Part shown: one piece after another, positions 20,636 through 28,775 of the stretch
Numbering within the stretch: position 1 is the stretch's first letter
Layout of the letters: each line of letters begins with the position of its first letter
Source: CAYXAA01 sp964462985
GTDB lineage: Bacteria; Pseudomonadota; Alphaproteobacteria; Rhizobiales; Stappiaceae
Direction of reading: 5' to 3'
Assembly (NCBI GenBank): GCA_964462985.1
Contig: CAYXAA010000013.1
Span: 33,813-97,812, forward strand
Length of the DNA: 64,000 nucleotides
The notes under the pieces: generated by a model
Told to the model about the DNA's origin: nothing
The model's input: the letters and a program-made list of their open reading frames with translations, nothing else
Databases searched by the model: none
Position numbers and translations under genes: made by a program

Positions 20636-21247
20636 CTAGAGCTGCTCGACGGGCGCGACATCCTCGCCTTCGGCGATCTTGCCGACCAGGACCTCCTCGC
20701 ACGCGCGCTGCAGCGTCGGCACGATGTCGGCAACGTTGTCGCACAGGTAATAGTCGACCTCGAAGCCGGGCCGGATGAAGGCCTCGTCGGTCATGTGCTG
20801 CAGCAATCGCTTCAGCGGTTGCCAGAACCCTTCGATGTTGGCGAGCAGCACGGGCTTGCGATGGCGGCCGAGCTGGCTCCAGGTCATCATCTCGACGACC
20901 TCCTCGAGCGTGCCGATGCCGCCGGGAAGGGCCACAAAGGCCTGCGCCCTCTCGAACATCAACTGCTTGCGGCTGTGCATGTCCTCGGTGACGATCAACT
21001 CGGTGACCCCGGTCATCATCTCCTCCCGCTGTTCGAGAAAGCGGGGAATGATGCCGGTCACCCGGCCGCCATGCGCGAGAACCGAGCGGGCGACGGCGCC
21101 CATCAGCCCGATGGAGCCGCCGCCGTAGACGAGGTCGATCCCGGCCTCGGCCATGGCGCGGCCGAGCTCGTGCGCCGCCGCCTCGTATGCGCGGTTCTTG
21201 CCGCTGCCGGATCCACAATAGACACAGACTGTGTGAAGCTTGCTCAT
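20636..21247 (-). CDS. LOG-family (TIGR00730) nucleoside 5'-monophosphate phosphoribohydrolase
   Basis: The 203-residue Rossmann-fold protein contains the LOG-family signature: CVYCGSGSG at the start, GGGSIGLMG, the catalytic SRKQLMFE arginine segment and the PGGIGTLEEVVEMMTWSQL motif (PGGxGTxxE). Characterised members cleave ribose 5-phosphate from nucleotides, including cytokinin precursors. The ATG at 21247 gives the family's normal start; the longer open frame upstream is unrelated. It is divergent from the LysM-protein gene. Confidence 0.92.
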   Translation of the reverse strand: MSKLHTVCVYCGSGSGKNRAYEAAAHELGRAMAEAGIDLVYGGGSIGLMGAVARSVLAHGGRVTGIIPRFLEQREEMMTGVTELIVTEDMHSRKQLMFERAQAFVALPGGIGTLEEVVEMMTWSQLGRHRKPVLLANIEGFWQPLKRLLQHMTDEAFIRPGFEVDYYLCDNVADIVPTLQRACEEVLVGKIAEGEDVAPVEQL

Positions 21248-21489
21248 GGGCCCCTTCTGGCACTGGCCGGTCGGATCGGTCAAGGCGGAGCTCGTAAGCC
21301 GGTTGTGTTGCTTGCCGCGACCGGAAAGAACGTATAACCATGCCGGAACAAAGGGGATCCGGCGGGGGCGTCGGTCGCGGCAAAAAACGTCAGGCGGCGA
21401 AGGTCGACGGCGCGCGATCCAAGGCGGACTGGCCGGTTCCGGCGCAGGCGCTCCTGACGCTGCACCTTGACGCGGGAGTAGATCGTCCC

Positions 21490-23067
21490 ATGACAACCAA
21501 GGCCTTGTATCAGCTGGCGATCTCGGCGGCCGTGATCGGTGCGGTGGCCCTCGGAGTCTTTCTTTACCAGCGCGACAGGACACCGGGAACCGAGATGGCC
21601 GGCAGCCGGACCGAAGCACCGACTGCAACCGATCAGGGGCCTGCGAGCGCGGAAGCAGAGCCCGCGGCCGAATCGCTGTCCTCATCTGCAGACGGTGAGC
21701 AGCAGGCAACGTCGTCGACCGACGATGCTGGCTCCGGGACTGCGCAGCAGCCGGAAGCCAATTCCGAATTGGCCTCGACGCAACCTGAGGCGGCGGCTCC
21801 GCCGGCACCGACCTTCGATCTGGTCCGGGTCGAGCCGAGTGGCGAGACCGTCGTCGCCGGCCGTTCCGAGGCCGGCGCCATCATTGCCCTGCTTTCCAAT
21901 GGCAAGGTGGTTGGCAAGGGCGTCGCAAACGAGCACGGCGAGTTCGCCATTGTGCTCGACGAGCCGCTGCCTCCCGGCGCACATGACGTGACGATCGAGG
22001 CCTCTGACAGCAGCGGTGACCGGAAGACAACGTCCGAAGAGAGCGTTGCCGTTTCCGTGCCCGCGGTGGACGGCGAGGAGGTTCTCGTTCTCTTGACCAA
22101 ACCCGGAGCCGCCTCCGAAGTGCTGCAGCAGCCTGAAACACAAGGGGCCGACACGCCGGAAACGATCGCCGACGCATCAAAGACGCCGGGAACCGAGCCC
22201 GATCGGGCCTCCGCCTCCGAGACGGGTGCGGCCGTGGACACGCCGGGCGAAACGGACGCGCCCGCGGATGAGGAGACCGTCGTTTCCGCATTGTCGAATG
22301 AAGCCACAGTGCCGCAATCGGCAGCCGTACCGGACAAGCCCGGAAACGAGGCTGTCGCGAGCGAGACGGCTGAAGCCCTGCCGGAGACGGATCGGCCGCC
22401 CCCCGCAGGCGAGACGGCGGCCGAGCCGGCCGGCGAGGCGATGGCGGCCGTGGAAGGGACGTCGGCGGAAGCGGAACGCAATGCCTCTTCGTCGGAGATG
22501 GCTACGCCCGAACCCTCCGGAGACGGAGCCCCGCCCAGGGTAACGGTCGATGCAGTCGAAGCCGAGAACGACAAGCTGTTTGTTGCCGGCGCAGGGGAGC
22601 CCGACTCCGATGTTCGTGTCTATGTGGACAACCAGCTGATTGGCAGTGCCAGAACCGGCTCGGACGGGCGCTGGCTGCTGGAGGCCGACAAGAAGATCGA
22701 GGCGGGCGAGGTGGACGTGCGCGCGGATCAGGTTGGCGATGAGCAGGGCAAGGTTGTCGCCCGTTCCGAGGTCACTTTCGAGCACGCTGAAAACGAGATC
22801 GTGCTGCGGCCCGTGGCCGTGTCGGGTGAAGGCTCCGGCAGTCTAGGAGTGGGCTTATCCGCCGACGGACGCCCGGTCGCAAACATCATCATCCGCCGCG
22901 GCGACAATCTCTGGCGGATCTCGCGGCGGCTCTATGGCAAAGGCATCCGCTACACCACGATATATCGTGCAAACGACAGCCAGATCCGCGATCCCAATCT
23001 GATTTACCCGGGCCAGGTCTTCATGCTGCCCGAACGGGACGCCGATTGGAGCGAGCCGGCAAACTGA
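21490..23067 (+). CDS. LysM-domain envelope protein with Ig-like repeats
   Basis: A 525-residue protein with one N-terminal membrane segment (LAISAAVIGAVALGVFLYQ), then a long low-complexity Ala/Glu/Pro/Thr-rich stretch. Two bacterial Ig-like units are separated by another acidic linker (around LVRVEPSGETVVAGRSEAGA and VDAVEAENDKLFVAGAGEPD). A C-terminal LysM domain follows (IIRRGDNLWRISRRLYGKG to LIYPGQVFMLP). LysM binds peptidoglycan, so it probably spans from the inner membrane to the wall. An in-frame ATG at 21340 would add a basic 50-residue leader; 21490 is preferred because it puts the membrane segment near the N-terminus and follows GGGAG. Confidence 0.85.
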   Translation: MTTKALYQLAISAAVIGAVALGVFLYQRDRTPGTEMAGSRTEAPTATDQGPASAEAEPAAESLSSSADGEQQATSSTDDAGSGTAQQPEANSELASTQPEAAAPPAPTFDLVRVEPSGETVVAGRSEAGAIIALLSNGKVVGKGVANEHGEFAIVLDEPLPPGAHDVTIEASDSSGDRKTTSEESVAVSVPAVDGEEVLVLLTKPGAASEVLQQPETQGADTPETIADASKTPGTEPDRASASETGAAVDTPGETDAPADEETVVSALSNEATVPQSAAVPDKPGNEAVASETAEALPETDRPPPAGETAAEPAGEAMAAVEGTSAEAERNASSSEMATPEPSGDGAPPRVTVDAVEAENDKLFVAGAGEPDSDVRVYVDNQLIGSARTGSDGRWLLEADKKIEAGEVDVRADQVGDEQGKVVARSEVTFEHAENEIVLRPVAVSGEGSGSLGVGLSADGRPVANIIIRRGDNLWRISRRLYGKGIRYTTIYRANDSQIRDPNLIYPGQVFMLPERDADWSEPAN

Positions 23068-23140
23068 CCGGTGCCTGCTGTCTGGTCGGCTGGCGGGGTA
23101 CTGGAAGGACGGGCATACCCCCTGGCGCCTCGACGGCATT

Positions 23141-23169
23141 TTGGCTATAAGAACAAATTAAGAACATTT
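23141..23169 (+). promoter_or_regulatory. Candidate ssb promoter overlapping the LexA box
   Basis: A TTGGCT element at 23141-23146 and ACATTT at 23164-23169 are separated by 17 bases. The LexA box lies between and partly over them, as expected for a LexA-repressed promoter. The hexamers are imperfect, so the promoter call rests mainly on the operator. Confidence 0.4.
23151..23165. promoter_or_regulatory. LexA (SOS) box upstream of ssb
   Basis: The sequence GAAC-AAATTAA-GAAC exactly fits the alphaproteobacterial LexA operator GAAC-N7-GAAC (equivalently GTTC-N7-GTTC). It lies 168 bases before the ssb start in an AT-rich patch. In relatives such a box usually serves the divergent uvrA/ssb pair; uvrA is not here. 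Confidence 0.75.
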
Positions 23170-23332
23170 AGGATCGCTTTGCGGGTTTTGTGGAAAACAC
23201 CGCGAAGCGGACGTCATCGGACGGTGATCCGTCTAGGCTGGATGGGTACGACGGAACCGGGCTGGCGGGGCATGCGGTGGCCTTGCCACTCCGGCGCCGC
23301 CTTTGCCGAAGCGGAAGAACAGGAGAGACGGC

Positions 23333-23845
23333 ATGTCGGGAAGCGTCAACAAAGTCATTCTAGTTGGCAATCTGGGTGCCGATCCGGAAATTCGGCGGAC
23401 CCAGGACGGCCGTCCGATCGCCAATTTGCGGATCGCCACCTCGGAGACCTGGCGTGATCGCAGCAGCGGCGAGCGCCGTGAACGGACCGAGTGGCACCGC
23501 GTGGTGATCTTCAACGAGGGTCTGTGCAAGATCGCCGAGCAATACCTGCGCAAGGGGTCGAAGGTCTACGTTGAGGGCCAGCTACAGACCCGGAAGTGGA
23601 CGGATCAGTCCGGGCAGGAGCGATACACCACCGAGGTGGTGCTGCAGGGTTTCAATTCGGCGCTGACGATGCTCGACGGACGTCCCGGCGCCGAGCAGGG
23701 CGGGCCGGAATGGAACGACCAGGGCGGCGGCTACGGCGGCTCGTCCGGGGGCGGGAGGGGTGGCTTTGGCGGCCCATCCGGCGGACAGCAGCCCGGCGGC
23801 TTTGGCAGCGGCAGCCGCGATATGGACGACGAAATTCCGTTCTGA
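23333..23845 (+). CDS. ssb: Single-stranded DNA-binding protein
   Basis: The 170-residue SSB has an N-terminal OB fold ([63 protein letters not shown]), a Gly-rich disordered linker and the acidic interaction tip DMDDEIPF, which recruits repair and replication proteins. The start at ATG 23333 is preceded by AGGAGA. A LexA box upstream indicates SOS control. Confidence 0.97.
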   Translation: MSGSVNKVILVGNLGADPEIRRTQDGRPIANLRIATSETWRDRSSGERRERTEWHRVVIFNEGLCKIAEQYLRKGSKVYVEGQLQTRKWTDQSGQERYTTEVVLQGFNSALTMLDGRPGAEQGGPEWNDQGGGYGGSSGGGRGGFGGPSGGQQPGGFGSGSRDMDDEIPF

Positions 23846-23877
23846 CATCGCAGGGATTGGCTCGGGGATAACGGCGC

Positions 23878-24417
23878 GTGACGCTCGCCAATTGTGATGC
23901 GGGGTCTGGACCTCAGGTATTGCCTGACCTGCTTCGGCCGGGGCTCTCTGTCGTGTTCTGCGGTACGGGTGCGGGGCGACGGTCGGCCGAGATCGGAGCC
24001 TATTATGCCGGACGCGGAAACCGCTTCTGGCAAGCGCTTTATCACACCGGTCTAACGCCGCGGCTCATGCACCCTCAGGAGTTTTCGGAGCTGATGGCCT
24101 TTGGCATCGGTCTCACTGACATTGCGAAGCGTCACATTGGAGCCGATGCCGTGCTCGATCCGGCCGGCGTCGACCCTGTCGGGCTGGCTCGCAAGATCGA
24201 GGCAGCGGCCCCCCGGTTTCTGGCTTTCACAAGCAAGAAGTCTGCGAGCCTTTACTTCGGCCGGCCGACGCGCGTCCTCTCCTACGGCCACCAAGCCGAG
24301 CGGCTCGGTAGGACGGAAATCCACGTCCTGCCGTCGCCATCCGGCGCAGCGCGCGGCGCCTGGTCTCTCGGACCATGGAATGATCTCGCGGCTGCCGTCT
24401 GCGCCGGAGCCCGGTGA
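23878..24417 (+). CDS. Mug/TDG-like uracil-DNA glycosylase superfamily protein
   Basis: A 179-residue protein resembling the mismatch-specific uracil-DNA glycosylase Mug. It has an N-terminal beta strand VVFCGTGAG, AYYAGRGNRFWQALYHTGLTPR, GIGLTDIAKR, FLAFTSKKSA and a C-terminal intercalation-loop region VLPSPSGAARG (NPSG in Mug). The first motif, GINPG with its catalytic Asn in E. coli Mug, is replaced by CGTGAG here, so the chemistry may differ. The start is a GTG. It is the first of several accessory genes inserted between ssb and MarC-gyrA. Confidence 0.8.
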   Translation: MTLANCDAGSGPQVLPDLLRPGLSVVFCGTGAGRRSAEIGAYYAGRGNRFWQALYHTGLTPRLMHPQEFSELMAFGIGLTDIAKRHIGADAVLDPAGVDPVGLARKIEAAAPRFLAFTSKKSASLYFGRPTRVLSYGHQAERLGRTEIHVLPSPSGAARGAWSLGPWNDLAAAVCAGAR

Positions 24418-24536
24418 CCGATGCCCGTCTGCTGCCGCAGGATGCTGCGGCTGAAGAAGGAGGACGAGCCCGCGGATTGCATGCATAGTGCATGGGTATG
24501 GCAGCTCCCACCGAACCTATTTGCGATCGCGATCCG

Positions 24537-24935
24537 ATGACGCTCGAGCCGCTTCTGTCCGCCCCGCTGACAATTCAGATCCACGCTTTCGCCGCGCTGG
24601 CCGCGGCCGTCATTGCACCGCTCCAGTTCCTGGCCCGCAAGGGATCCCCGCTGCACCGCGTCGACGGTTATCTCTGGGTCGGTTTGATGGCGACAGTCGC
24701 AGCATCGTCGCTATGGATCCACGAGCTTCGGATATTCGGGCCGTGGAGCCCGATCCATCTCATCTCGCTTTGGGTCCTGATCGGGCTGCCGCGTGCGGTG
24801 CTCTATGCCCGGCGCGGCGAGGTGGAGGCGCACCGCCGGATCATGCGCAACATGGCCTTCGGTGCGCTCGTCATCGCCGGGGCGTTCACACTGCTGCCCG
24901 GCCGGATCATGCACCAGGTGCTGTTCGGGTCATAG
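24537..24935 (+). CDS. DUF2306-type small membrane protein
   Basis: A 132-residue integral membrane protein with about four hydrophobic helices. Features of DUF2306 (PF10067) are visible: IQIHAFAALAAAVIAPLQFL, the GSPLHRVDGYLWVGLM segment, SLWIHELRIFGPWSPIHLIS and VEAHRRIMRNMAFGALVIAG. The conserved histidines within or next to helices could bind heme or metal, but no role is established for the family. The ATG at 24537 is chosen; an in-frame ATG at 24492 would add 15 residues. Confidence 0.8.
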   Translation: MTLEPLLSAPLTIQIHAFAALAAAVIAPLQFLARKGSPLHRVDGYLWVGLMATVAASSLWIHELRIFGPWSPIHLISLWVLIGLPRAVLYARRGEVEAHRRIMRNMAFGALVIAGAFTLLPGRIMHQVLFGS

Positions 24936-24954
24936 GCACCGGCCGACCGGACAG

Positions 24955-25908
24955 TTAGGGCTTCCTGGCTGCGAGCTCTTCGGCGATCATTTCGGCGTGG
25001 TGCTGCGCCGCCTGGACCTCGATGAAAACCCTGCGCACGATCGGAAATCTGCCCTTGATGGCGCGTTCCAGGGCATAGATCGTCTCCTCGATCTCGCCGG
25101 TGCTGAGATCGTCCTTGAAATCGAGGGAGACCGCGAGCAACACGTCCTCCGGCCCGCGGTGCAAGGTTCGCAGCTCGTTCATGCGCTCCACCGCCGACAC
25201 GGCGGTTACGATGCCCTTGATCGCTTGAACGACTTCAGGATCTGCCGCCTCGCCGACGATCAGGCCCTTCGTCTCGTAGGCGAGCAGAGCGGCCGTTCCG
25301 GCCAGGATCAGACCGATCACGATCGACGCGGCGCCGTCGAGCCACGGCAGGCCGAGAAATTCCACACCGAGCAAGCCGAGGAACGCGACGATCAGGCCCA
25401 GCATCGCCGCGGTGTCCTCGAACAGCACGGTAAAGATGGTCGGGTCCTTGGATCGTTGCACGGCCTCCAGCACCCCGGCATCACCCTTTGTGGCGGCAAA
25501 CTCCTTGTAGGCGATCCACCAGGCGCCGGCTTCGAACACCATCGCGAGCGCGAGCACGATATAGGCGACAAAGGCATTCTCCACGGGATGGGGATGCAGC
25601 AGCTTCTGGATGCCTTCGTAGATCGAAACGCCGGCGCCGACGGCAAAGATCAGGATCGCGACGACAAAGGACCAGAAGTAGAGTTCGACGCCATAGCCGA
25701 ATGGGTGGCGGTCGTCGGCTGGCCGCTTCGCTTGGCGGATGCCGAAGAGCAGGAGACCCTGATTGCCGGTGTCAACCAGTGAATGGATGCCTTCCGACAG
25801 CATGGCCGAAGACCCGGTATAGGCCGCCGCCGCGAATTTGGTCACCGCGATAAGCGAGTTGCCGGCCAGCGCGGCGAAGATCACCTTTTTCGAGCCGTGT
25901 GCCGCCAC
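24955..25908 (-). CDS. Cation diffusion facilitator (CDF) transporter
   Basis: The 317-residue protein is a divalent metal/proton antiporter of the CDF family. Six hydrophobic segments are visible. The metal-site helices contain SEGIHSLVDTGNQ (the HxxxD pair) and, in TM5, WLDGAASIVIGLIL. A C-terminal cytoplasmic ferredoxin-like domain follows (RTLHRGPEDVLLAVSLDFKDD). It belongs to the FieF/YdfM-like branch, and the metal (Zn, Mn or Fe) is not certain. The start is GTG at 25908, preceded by GGAGGGG. Confidence 0.9.
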   Translation of the reverse strand: MAAHGSKKVIFAALAGNSLIAVTKFAAAAYTGSSAMLSEGIHSLVDTGNQGLLLFGIRQAKRPADDRHPFGYGVELYFWSFVVAILIFAVGAGVSIYEGIQKLLHPHPVENAFVAYIVLALAMVFEAGAWWIAYKEFAATKGDAGVLEAVQRSKDPTIFTVLFEDTAAMLGLIVAFLGLLGVEFLGLPWLDGAASIVIGLILAGTAALLAYETKGLIVGEAADPEVVQAIKGIVTAVSAVERMNELRTLHRGPEDVLLAVSLDFKDDLSTGEIEETIYALERAIKGRFPIVRRVFIEVQAAQHHAEMIAEELAARKP

Positions 25909-26051
25909 TGCCTTCCCCTCCGATCATCATCCGCATCGTCTGCGTCAATCATCGCGCGGATAGCGCCCGACGTGAAGGCGCCGTCCTTTCGGCTCAGGCA
26001 GGGATGACGAACATCCGCAAGACCAAAGGAGCGAGCGGCCACTCCAACGGC

Positions 26052-26837
26052 CTAGGCGCCGGTCGCTGCGAGCACGGTTTCGGCACGGATCTCCTCTGTC
26101 AGCAGCGCCTTCAACTCCGTGAATTCCGGTGTGGTCTTGAGACGGTAGTCGCGTGGGTGTGGCAGGTCGACGGGCACGATCTTCTTGATCCGCCCGGGGC
26201 GCGCCGACATCACCACGACCCGTGAAGCCATGAAGATCGCTTCCTCGATGTCATGGGTGACGAACAGCACGGTCTTCTGGTCGCGCTCCCAGATGCCGAG
26301 CAGCAGTTCCTGCATCAACCCGCGGGTCTGGTTGTCCAGCGCCCCGAACGGCTCGTCGAGCAGCAGGATCGCCGGATCGTTGGCCAGCGCCCTGGCGATC
26401 GCTGTGCGCTGCTGCATGCCGCCCGAAAGCTGCTTCGGCCAGTGATGCTCGAACCCCTTCAGCCCGACCCGATCGATGAAGGCTGCGACGATCTCCGCGC
26501 GCTCCTTCTCCGGAATGCCTTTCTCCTTCAGGCCGAAGGCGATGTTCTGCGCCACGGTCAGCCACGGAAACAGTGTGTAGGATTGGAACACCATGCCGCG
26601 GTCCGGTCCGGGGCCGTCGATCACGCGGCCCTCGAGCAGGGCTCGGCCTGCGGTCGGCCGGTCAAGTCCGGCAACGATCCGCAGCAGGGTCGACTTGCCG
26701 CAGCCGGACGGACCAAGGATGGTGATGAAGTCGTTGGTGCCGACCTCAAGGTCGGTCGGCATCAGCGCCGTCACCGGCTCGCCGCCGCGTACGCCCGGGA
26801 ACACCCGGGAGAGTCCCTCGATCACGAGCTTCGTCAC
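26052..26837 (-). CDS. ABC transporter ATP-binding protein, nitrate/sulfonate/taurine type
   Basis: The 261-residue ATPase has Walker A GPSGCGKST, Q-loop VFQSYTLFPW, signature LSGGMQQR, Walker B ILLLDEPFGALD and the H-loop VTHDIEEA, in the SsuB/TauB/NrtD style. The GTG start at 26837 overlaps the permease stop by 4 bases (GTGA), so the two are translationally coupled. Together with the permease and binding protein upstream it completes a three-gene importer. The C-terminal region (LPHPRDYRLKTTPEF) is usual for the family. Confidence 0.93.
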   Translation of the reverse strand: MTKLVIEGLSRVFPGVRGGEPVTALMPTDLEVGTNDFITILGPSGCGKSTLLRIVAGLDRPTAGRALLEGRVIDGPGPDRGMVFQSYTLFPWLTVAQNIAFGLKEKGIPEKERAEIVAAFIDRVGLKGFEHHWPKQLSGGMQQRTAIARALANDPAILLLDEPFGALDNQTRGLMQELLLGIWERDQKTVLFVTHDIEEAIFMASRVVVMSARPGRIKKIVPVDLPHPRDYRLKTTPEFTELKALLTEEIRAETVLAATGA

Positions 26838-27610
26838 GCAAACCTCCAGGGAAACAGGGCCCTGTTCAGGGCCTTGAACAGGAAGTCGGAGACGAGGCCG
26901 ATCAAACCGATGACGATGATCCCGAAGATGATCTGGCCGGTGGCGAGCAGCGCCTGGCTGTCGATGATCATGTGGCCGATGCCTGATGACGAGCCGATCA
27001 GTTCGGCGACGATGACATAGGTCCAGGCCCAGCCCAGCACCAGCCGCAGGATCTCGGCGATCTCGGGGGCATTCGCCGGGATCAGCACCCGTGTGACAAC
27101 GCTGAGGTCCCTGACGCCGAGCGTATAGGCCGCCTCGACAAGGTCGCGCCGGGTCTGGCCGACGGCGACCGCCACCATCAGGATGATCTGGAACACCGCA
27201 CCAATGAAGATGACGAGCAGCTTCTGCGTTTCGCCGATTCCGGCCCAAAGGATCAGCAGCGGGATGAAGGCGGAGGCCGGCAGATAGCGGGCGAACGATA
27301 CGAAGGGCTCGAAAAAGGCTTCGATCGGCTTGTAGGCGCCCATCAGAATGCCGAGCGGAACGGCGACGATCGCAGCCAGCACGAAGCCGCCAAAGACCCG
27401 CCAGATCGTGACGGCGATGTCGAAGCCGAAGCCCTGTTGCGTCATCAGCAGCCAGCCGTCCTCCGCCATGGTCAGCGGGTCGGCGAGGAAGGTCTTAGAG
27501 ACATAGCCGCCGAAGGTGGCGAAGGCCCAGCCGGCGATGAAGAGCACGAAGAAGCTAATGCCGAGAGCGAGGCGTGGACCCCGGCTGATAGGCTCGAGAG
27601 GACGGAACAT
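26834..27610 (-). CDS. ABC transporter permease, SsuC/TauC type
   Basis: A 258-residue inner-membrane protein with about six helices and the permease-ATPase coupling (EAA) loop EAAYTLGVRDLSVVTRVLIPANAPEI. The first helix is LALGISFFVLFIAGWAFA. The start MFRPLEPISRG at 27610 is favoured over a longer frame. It is the middle gene of the binding protein-permease-ATPase operon and follows a hairpin at 27649-27681 that probably lowers its expression relative to the binding protein. Confidence 0.92.
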   Translation of the reverse strand: MFRPLEPISRGPRLALGISFFVLFIAGWAFATFGGYVSKTFLADPLTMAEDGWLLMTQQGFGFDIAVTIWRVFGGFVLAAIVAVPLGILMGAYKPIEAFFEPFVSFARYLPASAFIPLLILWAGIGETQKLLVIFIGAVFQIILMVAVAVGQTRRDLVEAAYTLGVRDLSVVTRVLIPANAPEIAEILRLVLGWAWTYVIVAELIGSSSGIGHMIIDSQALLATGQIIFGIIVIGLIGLVSDFLFKALNRALFPWRFA

Positions 27611-27648
27611 GGGACGATCTCGCCGTCGGAGAAGTGGAGCGGGCGGCA

Positions 27649-27681
27649 AAACGGGCCGGCGGCCGAGCCGTCGGCCCGTTT
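27649..27681 (-). terminator. Intercistronic hairpin between binding-protein and permease genes
   Basis: Arms aaacgggccg (27649-27658) and cggcccgttt (27672-27681) form a 10-bp stem. On the minus strand the stem ends in a short T-run. Its position after the binding-protein stop fits an attenuator or mRNA-stabilising element that lets the binding protein be made in excess. Confidence 0.5.
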
Positions 27682-27694
27682 GCGTCTCGTCCTC

Positions 27695-28645
27695 TTACTG
27701 GATGAACTGCGTGTCGGCGAGCTTGTCCATGTCGGGCTTGGCCTTAATGACGCCGATTTCGAGCAGAACGTCGGCCGCCTTGGCCGAGAATTCCTGGAAC
27801 GGGCCGGCGAAGAAAGCCTTGTTGGCCTCCCGGTCCTGCCAGCGCAGGTATTTGGCGGAATTGGCAAATTGCTCGCCGGTCTGCTTCACGTCCGCGCCCA
27901 TGATCTCGTAGGCCTTTTCCGGCTCCTTGTCGATCATATCGAGCGCTTCGAAATAGCTGTCGGCGAGCGCCTTGGCGGCGGCCGGATTCTCCGACAGGAA
28001 AGCCGGCGTGCAGCCGAAACTGTCAGTGACCACGGGATAGTCCAGCGTGGTGGCGATGATCTTGCCGCTTTCGGGGGCTTCGCGCACGGCCGACAGATAG
28101 GGCTCATAGGTCATGGCCGCATCGTTCTGTCCGGCGATGAAGGCCTGGGCTGCCGGACCCGGCTCCATGTTGACGACCGTCACGTCCTTCAGCGAGACGC
28201 CGTTTTCCTTCAGCATCATCGCCAGCACGAAATAGGGCGAGGTGCCCGGCGCCGAAGCTGCGATTGTCTTGCCCTTCAGGTCCTTGATCGACGCGATGTC
28301 GTTGCGTGTCACCATGCCGTCGGCACCATAGGACTTGTCGAGCTGGAAGATCTGCGTCGTCTCGACCCCGGCAGCATTCCAGCCGATCCAGGTCTCGACC
28401 GTGGTTGCGGCACACTGGATGTCGCCGGAGGCGATCGCCAGGTGCCGGCTCGCCTGGGGGATCTTGGAAATGGTAACGTCCAGGCCGTTCTTTTCGAAGA
28501 TGCCGGCCTCCTTGGCCAAGGTTAGCGGCGCAAAGCCGGTCCAGCCGCTCATGCCGATCGCGACCTTGGTGTTCTGCGCCTGCGCGGTGCCCGCAAGCGC
28601 AACGGCCACAAGGAAGGCAGCGCCTGCCACTGCTGTATTTCTCAT
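27695..28645 (-). CDS. ABC transporter periplasmic substrate-binding protein (SsuA/TauA/NMT1-like)
   Basis: The 316-residue product has a clear signal peptide (RNTAVAGAAFLVAVALAG, then TAQAQ cleavage) and a type II periplasmic-binding fold with GMSGWTGFAPLTLAKEAGIF, a GDIQCAATTVETWIGWN strand, GKTIAASAPGTSPYFVLA and NDAAMTYEPYLSAVREAP. Family members bind nitrate, sulfonates, taurine, bicarbonate, thiamine precursors or urea-related compounds. No neighbouring catabolic gene fixes the substrate. It is the promoter-proximal gene of the importer operon. Confidence 0.92.
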   Translation of the reverse strand: MRNTAVAGAAFLVAVALAGTAQAQNTKVAIGMSGWTGFAPLTLAKEAGIFEKNGLDVTISKIPQASRHLAIASGDIQCAATTVETWIGWNAAGVETTQIFQLDKSYGADGMVTRNDIASIKDLKGKTIAASAPGTSPYFVLAMMLKENGVSLKDVTVVNMEPGPAAQAFIAGQNDAAMTYEPYLSAVREAPESGKIIATTLDYPVVTDSFGCTPAFLSENPAAAKALADSYFEALDMIDKEPEKAYEIMGADVKQTGEQFANSAKYLRWQDREANKAFFAGPFQEFSAKAADVLLEIGVIKAKPDMDKLADTQFIQ

Positions 28646-28684
28646 CGTGGTTTCTCCCGATGTTCGACGTCCCCGGACGGGGCG

Positions 28685-28724
28685 ATGGCATCACGGCCGC
28701 AGGGTGCTGTCAATTGTCTATACA
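28685..28724 (-). promoter_or_regulatory. Candidate promoter and operator of the ABC importer operon
   Basis: On the minus strand a consensus -35 TTGACA (28713-28708) is followed after 17 bases by TGCCAT (28690-28685), a weak -10. Directly upstream of the -35 lies the near-palindrome TGTCTATACA (28715-28724), of the TGT...ACA form bound by several GntR-family repressors. No such regulator gene is adjacent. Confidence 0.35.
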
Positions 28725-28775
28725 TAGGCGCATCTGCCTATCTGTTGGGCATGCCGCTACCACCATCGGTCGCCG

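Noticed and set aside
19767..21383. 538-codon open frame on the minus strand
   Set aside because: It is antisense to cimA and then out of frame over the LOG gene. No motif is visible.
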